Source: a virus. Taken from it: 42,834 bases of DNA. The notes under the pieces were generated by a model. The model was not told the DNA's origin. It did no database searches and worked only from the letters and a program-made list of their open reading frames with translations. Below, in pieces: positions 18,547 to 25,813 of the stretch (position 1 is its first letter; each line of letters begins with the position of its first letter). Location: positions 1-42,834 of the IMG/VR virus record IMGVR_UViG_3300025896_000006. The stretch is one strand, 5' to 3'. Both the position numbers and the translations under genes were made by a program.

Positions 18547-18579
18547 ACCATAGCTTTGCAAAGCTTTTAGTATTTAGTT

Positions 18580-18834
18580 TTATACTCCATAATCGTTTTT
18601 ACCCGGCTTCGGTTTTTCCGGAGAGCCAGCAAAACTAATTATTTGCTCAAGTATTTGTTGGAGTTTGGTATGAGCTTTTTTCTGCGCCTTCAGTTCGAGG
18701 GCCTGATCTTGTGCCTTCGAGTATTCCTTCACATTCGAGATATCCTTAAGGGAATCAAGTTGGAGTGTGAGAAATTCTCGAAGGTCACGACCAGTTTCGG
18801 ACTGAAGAACTTCTTTAAGCCTCTTCAGATCCAT
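18580..18834 (-). CDS. Small charged helical protein (84 aa)
   Basis: It starts MDLKRLKEVLQSETGRDLRE at 18834 behind a strong ribosome binding site (AAGGAGAT), overlapping the end of the 110-aa gene by 20 bases. A longer frame reading up to 18972 exists but is Lys/Leu-biased and overlaps that gene. The sequence is helical throughout and rich in K, E and Q, with a PEKPKPGKNDYGV tail. It lies between portal and scaffold genes; its function is unknown. Confidence 0.6.
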   Translation of the reverse strand: MDLKRLKEVLQSETGRDLREFLTLQLDSLKDISNVKEYSKAQDQALELKAQKKAHTKLQQILEQIISFAGSPEKPKPGKNDYGV

Positions 18835-19147
18835 CAGAATCTCCTTCCTTCGGAGCTTCTTCAGGAGCAGCTTCGTCGGCAGGGGTTTCATCAGCAGGAG
18901 CTTCGTCTTCAACTTCAGCGAGTTTCTCTTCGAGACCTTCGCCTGCAGCTTTAGCAGCTTCGCCGCCTTCACCAGCTTCGATCTCGCGCTTGGCGATCTC
19001 GCGTAGCTGTTCGTTCAGCTCACCTTTATAAGCAAAGAACTTATTCAATGTCATAGCCATCTCATCGATAAGCTCTTCCATTGTTTTCACGTACTTCATA
19101 TTGATAGTACGCTTCTTTCCTTCGTAATAGTTTTTATCAAATGCCAT
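18815..19147 (-). CDS. Acidic-tailed protein (110 aa) in the head operon
   Basis: It starts MAFDKNYYEGKKRTINMKYV. Residues about 20-65 are helical (MEELIDEMAMTLNKFFAYK) and residues about 75-110 are a low-complexity tail rich in Glu, Ala, Pro and Asp. The acidic tail is of the type found in small head-assembly proteins. It is in a tightly packed head operon with overlapping neighbours. No family is recognised. Confidence 0.65.
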   Translation of the reverse strand: MAFDKNYYEGKKRTINMKYVKTMEELIDEMAMTLNKFFAYKGELNEQLREIAKREIEAGEGGEAAKAAGEGLEEKLAEVEDEAPADETPADEAAPEEAPKEGDSDGSEEA

Positions 19148-19161
19148 AAGTAGAAATTGGA

Positions 19162-19179
19162 GGGGCGGGGAGCCGCCCC
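19162..19179. terminator. GC hairpin between two head-operon genes
   Basis: GGGGCGG/CCGCCCC form a 7-bp perfect stem with a 4-base loop between the stop of the 82-aa gene and the start of the 110-aa gene. No T-run follows on either strand, so read-through is expected; a role in mRNA stability is plausible. Confidence 0.45.
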
Positions 19180-19186
19180 GTTAATT

Positions 19187-19435
19187 TTATTCTTCGATTA
19201 CTTCTTCAGAAACTTCTTCAGAAACTTCTTCAGCATCTTCGCTGGGAGTTACCTCATCAGCAACTTCGGTTTCTTCAGTTTCGATAGGAGCTTCAACCGG
19301 AGCTTCTACTACTTCTTCGGAAGCAGGAGCTTCACCGGAAACAGCAGCCGCAGCCGCATCAGCTTCTTCAATGCTGGAACCATTCTTCAACGCGTCAGCG
19401 CGAGCTTGGTCAGCGGGATCTGTAAATTCACCCAT
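19187..19435 (-). CDS. Small acidic low-complexity protein (82 aa)
   Basis: It starts MGEFTDPADQARADALKNG behind a good ribosome binding site (AAAGGA, at about -9). After residue 30 it consists almost entirely of E, A, V, S, D and T (a VSEEVSEEV-type pattern). It follows the portal gene by 27 bases. Such acidic peptides in head operons are often minor scaffold or portal-associated proteins, but this cannot be shown here. Confidence 0.55.
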   Translation of the reverse strand: MGEFTDPADQARADALKNGSSIEEADAAAAAVSGEAPASEEVVEAPVEAPIETEETEVADEVTPSEDAEEVSEEVSEEVIEE

Positions 19436-19461
19436 TTGAGAATCCTTTCTTGATTAGTTGA

Positions 19462-21261
19462 TTAATATTGTGGAGAGATTTCTTTCTGCGACATCTCCTT
19501 ATTAGGAGACATCTGACCCTTCATTGCCATCTTGAGTTTTGCAGCCGTATCTGTACCATCACCCTCGGCCATCATAGATGGATCAGGAGGGGGAGGAGAC
19601 TTTGGCAAGTCTTCTACATCAATTCCTTTTCGCTTCATCGCACGTTCGATAAGAGCAGTGCGACGGACCGGATCAACTTCCAGCTGAATGAAGGTCGCAA
19701 GTGTCTGCAAGTCTTCAGTCATTGTGATGTTTTCACCAGAGATAACTACAGCGATTCGTGGTTTAACTTCATCAAGCCAGCCTTCTTCTAACCGGATCAA
19801 CTGTTCAGGCTCGGCCATAATTTCTGCGCGCTTCTTTTCTTTTAGCGCATCCCCAACTTCTTGTCCGTGAGGGGGCATCTTCAGCAGGTTCTTTACATAC
19901 CAGCTATTTACCAGCATATCGTAGTAACGATTCATCATTGCTGGATCACCAGTCAAGCGCAAAACATCTTTCGCCTTCAGGTTCTTAAGCATATCCGGCA
20001 TGATCCAATCTTGGAATACATCCTGAATACCGAGTGAGAGCTTTTGGCGTAAGAAGTCGTAAAGCTTGTTGGCATTCTGGTTCATCATCGCACCTAAGCG
20101 GAATGGAGTACCAGAAGGCATGGCTTCACCAGTTACTACTTCGTAAGAGTTGGTAAGTTTATCAGCTACATCCATCAAGCGGTTCCAGTCAGCGATTAGC
20201 TGATCAAGTCCGTGCATACGGATGTCAATTTGCTGCAAGTCAGTAGATCGGATTACATCCCCGTTCGCCATATCAGTGATGATGTTTTGAGCGAGCAAGT
20301 TATCCTGTGTTCGGAAAATAGTTTTAGAGGCCCATTCGAGACCGCGAGCAATCTGGTTAGAGATTTCATTAGCGCGGGTTTGAACATCGAATAGAATTTC
20401 AACGATACCTTCACGGAACCATCGGCCCTTGTAGCGACCGCGGTGAGCTTCTTTGTAAGGCATCGAGCCAATAGCTTGAGCGAACAATATATACTTCTTG
20501 TCATCAGCCTTCTCGGTCCGGCGTAAGCCGGCCACGATAATTTTTGCTAAGAGGTATTTATTTTTCGATCCGCCGTCACCCTTACCTTGAGCTTGGAAAA
20601 GATCGTACTCACTTACTTCACCATTACGTTCATAGATTTCGTAGTAAGGAGTTTCTTTGGATTCTGTAACACCTTCAGGGTTACGAGTAAAGCCGCGGTT
20701 TCCACAATCATTAATTACATTCTCAACATTATCCCATACGCCCATCTTGGCGCGAAGATCAGATTGGGTAAAGATGTGTCGTTCGATTACCGGAGTTTCA
20801 TTCAGGGTTTTAGCCTGCTGGTTGATAACATAAAAATCTTTAAGAGCTACACGTTCGTAGCCGCCCTTAACTTTCTTCCATACCACGTTACCCCAAGAAG
20901 AGAACTCTTCAACTGCGTCGTTGAGCTCTTCACCTTGCTGGTTGTCGCGCATCCATTCATCCAAAGCCAAATTACACAGAAGCATATAGCCTGCGTCTTT
21001 GTAGCTTTCAGAGTAATACTGGATAGCACTACTATTGAAGTCAATATTTTTTACTTCACTATCAACACGTGGCTGACTTACGTCGATCCACTGTTTGTAA
21101 TCGCCTTGGGCGGTAAGTTTTCCGGTTGGGTAAATGTTGTTCTGATACAACATTATGCGCTTAATCAGTTTGTACTGATTAAACTTATATCCTTCAGAGA
21201 TCTCGACCTTCCCTGTTAGATAGCTTTGGATTTCACTCTCAATGAGTTTAAAGATAGCCAT
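19462..21261 (-). CDS. Portal protein
   Basis: A 599-aa protein directly after the terminase gene. It has the portal layout: a helical N-terminus with YQNNIYPTGKL, a wing with a SSWGNVVWKKVKGGYERVA core, a RGRYKGRWFREGIVEILFD segment, and the stem and crown helices (ANEISNQIARGLEWASK; LMDVADKLTNSYEVVTGEAM). The C-terminal ~70 residues are hydrophilic, with a SPPPPDPSMMAEGD linker. Length and order fit podovirus-type portals. The leader TAAACAAACAAAAA has no Shine-Dalgarno sequence. Confidence 0.8.
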   Translation of the reverse strand: MAIFKLIESEIQSYLTGKVEISEGYKFNQYKLIKRIMLYQNNIYPTGKLTAQGDYKQWIDVSQPRVDSEVKNIDFNSSAIQYYSESYKDAGYMLLCNLALDEWMRDNQQGEELNDAVEEFSSWGNVVWKKVKGGYERVALKDFYVINQQAKTLNETPVIERHIFTQSDLRAKMGVWDNVENVINDCGNRGFTRNPEGVTESKETPYYEIYERNGEVSEYDLFQAQGKGDGGSKNKYLLAKIIVAGLRRTEKADDKKYILFAQAIGSMPYKEAHRGRYKGRWFREGIVEILFDVQTRANEISNQIARGLEWASKTIFRTQDNLLAQNIITDMANGDVIRSTDLQQIDIRMHGLDQLIADWNRLMDVADKLTNSYEVVTGEAMPSGTPFRLGAMMNQNANKLYDFLRQKLSLGIQDVFQDWIMPDMLKNLKAKDVLRLTGDPAMMNRYYDMLVNSWYVKNLLKMPPHGQEVGDALKEKKRAEIMAEPEQLIRLEEGWLDEVKPRIAVVISGENITMTEDLQTLATFIQLEVDPVRRTALIERAMKRKGIDVEDLPKSPPPPDPSMMAEGDGTDTAAKLKMAMKGQMSPNKEMSQKEISPQY

Positions 21262-21272
21262 TTTTTGTTTGT

Positions 21273-21437
21273 TTATAGACTTAAGTCACTTTTGTCGAGA
21301 CGGGCTTCACGTGCATTTTCAATGCGTTTTTTTTCTAAATAATCAGGATCGTCGCGCCGGGAAAATATCTCCGCGAGGTGTCGGTTCATCTCCTTATCAG
21401 AGGAGCTCATGGTTTTGTCGTTCTCGTCGTCGGACAT
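21273..21437 (-). CDS. Small charged protein overlapping terL (54 aa)
   Basis: It starts MSDDENDKTMSSSDKEMNRHL within the last 41 bases of terL, in another frame, and ends 11 bases before the portal start. It is very hydrophilic (K, E, R, D). The tight packing and overlap support a real gene. Its function is unknown; small terL-portal spacer proteins occur in many phages. Confidence 0.55.
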   Translation of the reverse strand: MSDDENDKTMSSSDKEMNRHLAEIFSRRDDPDYLEKKRIENAREARLDKSDLSL

Positions 21438-22887
21438 TGATTTTGTATTGTTCCTCGGCACCAGCCGGAGGCTGGGCGATCTGAAGTTGGTAGGCTGCAC
21501 TATCCATCACATCATCATGGACCGCCCGCGGGAAGCGCAGCAGCTCTTCCTCAAGGTCCATACATTCGTTCTTGATGTGAAACACTGACTTAGATTCATA
21601 CCGCGGTTGAAGCCCCCGAATGCGGGAATGCTTATTAACTTGGTTATGATCTAATTCTACTATCGGTAAAAATTTGTTACGTGCCCGGCACTCATCGTCT
21701 ATGAAACCTTTGAGGGCCTGCAAATAGATGGTCTTTTCAATCCCAATCTTTTCTGGCCGGTCCTGTTCGTATAGAACGAAGAGCAAATCGATTAACTCTT
21801 TCGGGTTAATCTTTAAGCGGTAAGCGCGGAGGTGCCATTTGTTCTGATCGTCCACGTAATTACGTGTAATACCAGTAAAGTCACCCTCATCACGCTGTGA
21901 TACCGCAGTATCGATCGTAATAAAATTCCGGGTACGTTTTTTTTGTACGTCCTCCCACTCGACTGTGACAAACAGTTCCTTTTTGAACTCTTGTTTTTCT
22001 TCATCGATTGGTTGGTTCATCATTTCAGCGTTAAAGTCAGTGCTACCTAACTGGCGGCGTTTGTCTTCAAGTGAAATCTTCCCAGTGCCCCTCGCCTCAT
22101 CGTCGGTTAAAGCATATTTAGCTGGCCAAGTTGGCAAACCACCTGCAATTACCGGAATGATACGAATACGCAAGCCTTTGTCATGCTGGGAGCGGTTGAT
22201 CAAAGACTGCACGGACCCGAACTCGGTGATGTAGTTACCAAGATACAAGATCTTAGCACTGCCATCGAGCCCAGCTTGAAACTCTTTGATGTGTTTAATG
22301 ATTTGAGAAGTGTAGGCCTCGGAATCCTTGGTCTTCGCCGTCTCAAAGTCATCAAGCAACAAAAAATCTGGTCGCTGATGTCCATGTATGCGACCACGTA
22401 CGGATTCTTGCGTACTGTGAGCTTCAACACGAACACCATTATTGGTTACGAAGTTGTTAATGCGCTTCTGCTTAACTTCATCGCTGCTACGCTTCGAGTT
22501 ATAAAGTTCTCCGAAGTCCTGACGTAGCCGTTTGTTGATCTGCATCTCGAGTACGATGTCAAAGAGGATGCGTTCTGCGTTCTCTTTGTCGAAACTGTCC
22601 ACGTTGATGTACTTCTTCTTCCCGTAAGCCACCATCCACATCAGAAAAATTTTACTGATACTGGTTTTGGCTGATTCACGAAAGGCGATCCACGCCACTT
22701 CACGAATTTTCCCTTCCATCAGATCCTTCACGTCAGCGAACATATCGAAGTGGAACGGAGCGAAGGGATATTTGATGTACTCAAGGAAGTAGTAGGTAAA
22801 AAACAGGGAGAAATCACGTTCACAGAGATAACGTCGCTGCTCTTTCGTACCTTCAATGCATATCTGCAAAGCTTTTTTATTAACCAT
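21397..22887 (-). CDS. terL: Terminase large subunit (DNA packaging ATPase/nuclease)
   Basis: A 496-aa protein. The ATPase N-domain has a Walker A-like AFRESAKTS (about residues 68-76), Walker B DFLLLDDFE (about 175-183) and a coupling segment ILYLGNYITEFGS. The nuclease C-domain has FITIDTAVSQRDEGD (about 323-337, metal-binding Asp), GIEK (about 383) and AVHDDVMDSAA (about 456-466). It drives packaging of DNA into the prohead through the portal encoded next door. Its start overlaps the end of the upstream 91-aa gene, and no Shine-Dalgarno sequence is seen. Confidence 0.93.
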   Translation of the reverse strand: MVNKKALQICIEGTKEQRRYLCERDFSLFFTYYFLEYIKYPFAPFHFDMFADVKDLMEGKIREVAWIAFRESAKTSISKIFLMWMVAYGKKKYINVDSFDKENAERILFDIVLEMQINKRLRQDFGELYNSKRSSDEVKQKRINNFVTNNGVRVEAHSTQESVRGRIHGHQRPDFLLLDDFETAKTKDSEAYTSQIIKHIKEFQAGLDGSAKILYLGNYITEFGSVQSLINRSQHDKGLRIRIIPVIAGGLPTWPAKYALTDDEARGTGKISLEDKRRQLGSTDFNAEMMNQPIDEEKQEFKKELFVTVEWEDVQKKRTRNFITIDTAVSQRDEGDFTGITRNYVDDQNKWHLRAYRLKINPKELIDLLFVLYEQDRPEKIGIEKTIYLQALKGFIDDECRARNKFLPIVELDHNQVNKHSRIRGLQPRYESKSVFHIKNECMDLEEELLRFPRAVHDDVMDSAAYQLQIAQPPAGAEEQYKINVRRRERQNHELL

Positions 22888-23155
22888 CGAGTATTTTATT
22901 TAAGTGTTCCTGCTCTTCAGCAGTCAATTTTGTTTCTTCTTCCGGAATTTCAGTGTCCGCCGCAAGTTTTGGGAAAAGGTTCGGTGCCATTGAGCGTAGG
23001 ATGGAGTGCTTTAGTTCCATCTCGTGCTTCAGGAGCATCGTGTCTTCCTGCGACAGCAGCCACTTGATCTGTTTTCGAGCCATCTGACGAATTTCAAGCT
23101 CCAACTGCTTATCATCAATCTCTTCAGTTGGTTTTTGTTTCGTATTAGGCTTCAT
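22880..23155 (-). CDS. Small helical protein before terL (possible terminase small subunit)
   Basis: A 91-aa protein of charged helices (ELEIRQMARKQIKWLLSQED, then LKHEMELKHSILRSM) with an acidic C-terminus. It overlaps the terL start by 8 bases, the usual place for TerS. It has no recognisable helix-turn-helix and is shorter than typical TerS proteins, so the assignment is by position only. Confidence 0.45.
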   Translation of the reverse strand: MKPNTKQKPTEEIDDKQLELEIRQMARKQIKWLLSQEDTMLLKHEMELKHSILRSMAPNLFPKLAADTEIPEEETKLTAEEQEHLNKILDG

Positions 23156-23178
23156 AGTAGATACATTATAGCATATTT

Positions 23179-23544
23179 TCAGAAAAATTTCATCTCGATT
23201 TCAGTGGATAACTGTGTCATCTGCGCCACGTAGTCATCCCAATCCTTCACAACAAGAACTAAACCTCCCATTTTTCTGACATTGGCGTGGAATCCGATTT
23301 GCTCGGGTCGCAGTCGATCTTTGCCGGTTTTAATTTCGATGCATAACAGCCGCCCGAGTGGAAAAAGTACAGCAAAGATGTCGGGTAATCCGGACTTACT
23401 GGCAGGCCTAAATCCACTAAAGACCCCCGCTCGTACCACAGGTACGGGGAGCGTGTTTTGTCGCCAGGCGTATACACCGACGGAATAGAGGTGCTTAAGG
23501 ATGCGCTGTGTAAGATCATTGGTTGGACTTTGTTTTGGTTTCAT
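23179..23544 (-). CDS. VRR-NUC family nuclease (PD-(D/E)XK)
   Basis: A 121-aa protein with the VRR-NUC signature: GLPDIFAVL (metal-binding Asp), LLCIEIKTGKDRLRPEQIGF (catalytic E-x-K and the following Q) and a final LVLVVKDWDD strand. These stand-alone nucleases occur in phage packaging or replication modules, where they may cut branched DNA. It is the first gene of the long minus-strand operon and starts just after an extended -10 promoter. Confidence 0.85.
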   Translation of the reverse strand: MKPKQSPTNDLTQRILKHLYSVGVYAWRQNTLPVPVVRAGVFSGFRPASKSGLPDIFAVLFPLGRLLCIEIKTGKDRLRPEQIGFHANVRKMGGLVLVVKDWDDYVAQMTQLSTEIEMKFF

Positions 23545-23560
23545 ATGAAACAGTTATGAA

Positions 23561-23572
23561 ATAATTATAACA
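23561..23572 (-). promoter_or_regulatory. Extended -10 promoter for the packaging/virion operon
   Basis: On the minus strand TGTTATAAT matches the extended -10 motif TGnTATAAT, with the hexamer at 23564-23569. Transcription would start near 23557, 13 bases before the VRR-NUC start codon. No convincing -35 element is present, as is common with extended -10 promoters. Confidence 0.5.
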
Positions 23573-23602
23573 TATCCACAACTACAAGATGTCCACAGGG
23601 TG

Positions 23603-23608
23603 TATAAT
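23603..23608 (+). promoter_or_regulatory. Putative -10 element for the plus-strand 209-aa gene
   Basis: TATAAT lies 28 bases before the ATG at 23637. No good -35 is seen at the proper spacing. Together with the minus-strand -10 at 23564-23569 it forms a divergent intergenic region that also contains two TCCACA elements. Confidence 0.35.
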
Positions 23609-23636
23609 AGATACATATAAGTAATTGAATAGAACT

Positions 23637-24266
23637 ATGCGAAAAAAGAGAATAGTGAAGAAGATCCCCATCGGCTTCCATCAAGTCCAAATGGACTACC
23701 TCGAGAAAGCTGATGCCGACGGCTACGAAATCTCCTCCCTGATCCGGCAACTTGTGACCGATTGGGGCGAGGAAAAGTACCCGAAGATGAAGCCATATAA
23801 CAAGCTTGCGGAAATCAAAGCCAAGAAACTCGAGAAGGAGATCGAAGCCGACCAGGACTTCGAAGCAATGAGCAATGAGGACTATGCTGAAAAGATCCTC
23901 CGCGGTCAAGTCCGTGATGGCGGGCGCGTAGCCTTCCGTATGGTCAATGGTCGTGAGTGGTACACTCCGCTCAAAACCATCAAGGAGAAAACCCTTGAAA
24001 ATGACGATGCCATCCGCTTGCACCAAACCTTGCTCGACGGCACCGCAGAATGGTTCGGCGGGAAACCCCTCACCGAAGCTGATTATCGAGAGAGCTTGGA
24101 CGGATGGGTTGATCGTCAGCCGGCTTGGGATCAACGGCGCGAGCTCGGCTTGCCCGATAAGAGCGAGAAGGGCACTGACAGCCCCGCTACTGAACCCGAT
24201 CCTGAAAATGAGCCGTTAGGCGAACTCGAGGGAGAAGACCTTGTAGACATCAGCACAGAAGAGTAG
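23637..24266 (+). CDS. Protein with N-terminal RHH-like segment and acidic tail (209 aa)
   Basis: The first ATG is at 23637; a TTG 12 bases earlier is also possible. Residues about 8-45 (KIPIGFHQVQMDYLEKADAD, then ISSLIRQLVTDW) have the strand-helix-helix pattern of ribbon-helix-helix DNA-binding proteins. The middle is helical with GGRVAFRMVNGREWYTP. The last 40 residues are acidic and Pro-rich. It lies alone between a divergent promoter region and an intrinsic terminator, so it is probably a separately controlled regulator or DNA-binding protein. Base use is more GC-rich than in the late genes. Confidence 0.65.
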   Translation: MRKKRIVKKIPIGFHQVQMDYLEKADADGYEISSLIRQLVTDWGEEKYPKMKPYNKLAEIKAKKLEKEIEADQDFEAMSNEDYAEKILRGQVRDGGRVAFRMVNGREWYTPLKTIKEKTLENDDAIRLHQTLLDGTAEWFGGKPLTEADYRESLDGWVDRQPAWDQRRELGLPDKSEKGTDSPATEPDPENEPLGELEGEDLVDISTEE

Positions 24267-24282
24267 GCGCACAAAAAAATGA

Positions 24283-24309
24283 CAGCCCCCACCCCGGGGC
24301 TGTTTTTTG
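24283..24309 (+). terminator. Intrinsic terminator after the 209-aa gene
   Basis: CAGCCCC/GGGGCTG form a 7-bp stem with a 6-base loop, followed by TTTTTTG. It starts 16 bases after the stop codon. A preceding A-run (24273-24279) also gives it some ability to work in the opposite direction. Confidence 0.85.
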
Positions 24310-25037
24310 TTGTTAAGTACCTAAGCTTTCAGACCCCACCCCCTTGCAGGGCAGTGGGTTCAAAATGTTTAGGAATATGGTAGGGGTGGTATATAAAAAT
24401 TTTTAGAAAGTACCGGGCCGTCTTGCCATATACCCCCCTTCGGTTCATCTGATCGCTTTTATTTTTAAGGCACGCACGCACGCAGCACCCACCCACCAAA
24501 AAAGCACGTAAAAAAACACCCCCACCCTTGGCATATTCAATAAATACAAGCGTCGCACAATAAAGCAATGCGCGACACGCTCGACAAGTGGCGCAGTTAT
24601 GCGGGATTCCGAAAGCGAAAGAGAAAGCGGGTAAAAAGTAACAAAACGAAATGCGAAACGCATTGAATAAAAAGTAAATGATCTTAACAAATATTTTATA
24701 AGATCATAAGTACATAGATGATACAATAAAAAAATAAGAGATTTTTTTTTTTTGATATACATACTAATCAGTGTGTAACAATCGACAATAAAGATACCAT
24801 TTTGTCAAGTTTTTAACGACTTATCCACTTTTTACAACACACTTATTATATCATTGTCAATAATGTGCTATAACTAAACAATTATAACCGCTTCTATTAT
24901 ATCGCTATGAGGTATATTATTAGATAACTTTTGATAGTCATATTAGATACTATATTAATATCCCAATAGATACCCAGTTAAAAACTCCCTTATTATACCA
25001 ATGAAAATACCTTAAACAATATTTTCTAATAAAAGCC
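24310..25037. other. A/T-rich gene-free control region (possible replication origin)
   Basis: No convincing gene is seen over about 730 bases. It contains C/A-rich tracts (24470-24530), a GAAAG-rich stretch, the palindrome AATGCG-AAA-CGCATT at 24650-24664, a run of 12 T, the DnaA-box-like TTATCCACT (24821-24829) and repeated TATTATATC elements (24846, 24895). AT content rises strongly after 24660. An origin or regulatory role is inferred from composition, position at a strand switch and the DnaA-like box. Confidence 0.4.
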
Positions 25038-25038
25038 C

Positions 25039-25067
25039 TTGACAAATATTTTTCAAGGGTATATAAT
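25039..25067 (+). promoter_or_regulatory. Consensus sigma70-type promoter (TTGACA-N17-TATAAT)
   Basis: TTGACA at 25039-25044 and TATAAT at 25062-25067 are separated by exactly 17 bases, a perfect match to the housekeeping consensus. Transcription should start near 25074 and read the accessory block. It is the strongest promoter seen in the window, so early and high expression is expected. Confidence 0.88.
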
Positions 25068-25117
25068 AAGAGAGTAGAAAGTAAATAACCGGGCACAGCC
25101 CGAGAAAACAAAAACAA

Positions 25118-25252
25118 ATGACATTCTTTCACTGGTTCGGCCGTGTGTGTAGAAATAGAGATCATAAGCACGCAATGGCACGACACAACCGCATCATTAT
25201 TAATCACTATAAAAATGGCCGAAGCGTCCGAAGATTCACGAAATGCTTGTAA
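25118..25252 (+). CDS. Tiny basic ORF at the head of the accessory transcript (44 aa)
   Basis: It starts MTFFHWFGRVCRNRDHKHAM and is strongly basic, with many R, H and K. It is the first ATG after the consensus promoter, but there is no Shine-Dalgarno sequence and it overlaps the zinc-ribbon ORF in another frame. It could be a leader peptide or non-coding. Confidence 0.35.
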   Translation: MTFFHWFGRVCRNRDHKHAMARHNRIIINHYKNGRSVRRFTKCL

Positions 25253-25322
25253 AATGTGCGGATCGCCAAAACTATATAAAAACGGGTTTTGCCGCGATTG
25301 CCACGAGTTCATAAATAAATAG
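25215..25322 (+). CDS. Mini zinc-ribbon protein (35 aa)
   Basis: The protein has two CxxC knuckles, CKMC near residue 12 and CRDC near residue 26, separated by SPKLYKNGF: a complete minimal zinc ribbon. Such tiny zinc-ribbon proteins are common early phage products that bind host factors or nucleic acid. It starts within the preceding 44-aa frame. The intact four-Cys pattern makes a real gene likely although no ribosome binding site is evident. Confidence 0.6.
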   Translation: MAEASEDSRNACKMCGSPKLYKNGFCRDCHEFINK

Positions 25323-25336
25323 CGAGCAGATCCAAC

Positions 25337-25392
25337 GGCTGAAATGATTCAGCCCGCGGACTTGATCACCATTTAACAATTAATCGATCAAG
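25337..25392 (+). promoter_or_regulatory. Tandem hairpins before the 101-aa gene
   Basis: GGCTGAA/TTCAGCC (25337-25354, 7 bp, ATGA loop) is followed by CTTGATC/GATCAAG (25361-25392, 7 bp). The second stem ends five bases before the AAGGAG ribosome binding site. They could form an attenuator or protect the start region. Confidence 0.45.
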
Positions 25393-25408
25393 AAGCAAGG
25401 AGCAGTTT

Positions 25409-25714
25409 ATGAAAATAGTTACTATTAGCCAAGTTGGCTACAATCACCCGAGCCAAGCAAATTGGAGCTATGGCATATATAAAATTGATCTGATCGACAC
25501 AGAGCAAAAGTATTGCCAAAGCTACACAGTAAAAGAAAATTTCGGCGGGGATGATCGCTTGCGCGCCAAGGTTCGCGAAGAATTAGGCGCGGAGATGATC
25601 GAGACAACGAGCGTATACACAGGCACAGGCACGCAGAAAATAACAGGCGTGGCGAAGCTATGGAACGCCGAAGGTCCGGAGATTTTCGAGGCTATACAGA
25701 ATTTTCTTAAATAG
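25409..25714 (+). CDS. Accessory protein (101 aa), unknown function
   Basis: It starts MKIVTISQVGYNHPSQANW behind a strong ribosome binding site (AAGGAG, 6 bases before ATG). It appears to be a small alpha/beta protein with a G-D-D-R-L-R-A-K-V-R-E helix and a final helix. Another gene with the same GAAGCAAGGAGCA leader follows, so both belong to one transcript from the 25039 promoter. Codon choice (GCG, CGC, GCA) differs from the late genes. No family is recognised. Confidence 0.6.
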   Translation: MKIVTISQVGYNHPSQANWSYGIYKIDLIDTEQKYCQSYTVKENFGGDDRLRAKVREELGAEMIETTSVYTGTGTQKITGVAKLWNAEGPEIFEAIQNFLK

Positions 25715-25719
25715 TTTAT

Positions 25720-25754
25720 CGATCATAGCGCAGGCATTGCTTGCGCCTTGATCG
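25720..25754 (+). promoter_or_regulatory. Two-part hairpin between the 101-aa and 292-aa genes
   Basis: CGATCA/TGATCG (outer, 6 bp) and GCGCA/TGCGC (inner, 5 bp) form one long interrupted stem immediately after the 101-aa stop codon. No U-tract follows, so it is likely a processing or attenuation element. Confidence 0.45.
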
Positions 25755-25770
25755 GCAAATTAGCCGGTCG

Positions 25771-25795
25771 CACCTTGAAAACTGAATAGAAAAGC
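25771..25795. repeat. 25-bp inverted repeat, left arm (flanks the 292-aa gene)
   Basis: The reverse complement of this stretch matches 26700-26724 at 23 of 25 positions. The arms lie just before the ribosome binding site and just after the stop of the 292-aa gene. The core TTGAAAACTGAATA resembles elements seen in Gram-positive rRNA/tRNA leaders, but I cannot confirm a relation. Confidence 0.7.
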
Positions 25796-25813
25796 AGAAG
25801 CAAGGAGCATTTT

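Noticed and set aside
23565-24134. 189-codon minus-strand frame opposite the 209-aa gene
   Set aside because: The plus-strand gene has a promoter-like element and a terminator at its end; the minus frame has neither and would run into the divergent promoter region.
24329-24762. Minus-strand open frames in the gene-free region
   Set aside because: Their products are hydrophobic or low-complexity reads of homopolymer tracts, with no ribosome binding sites.
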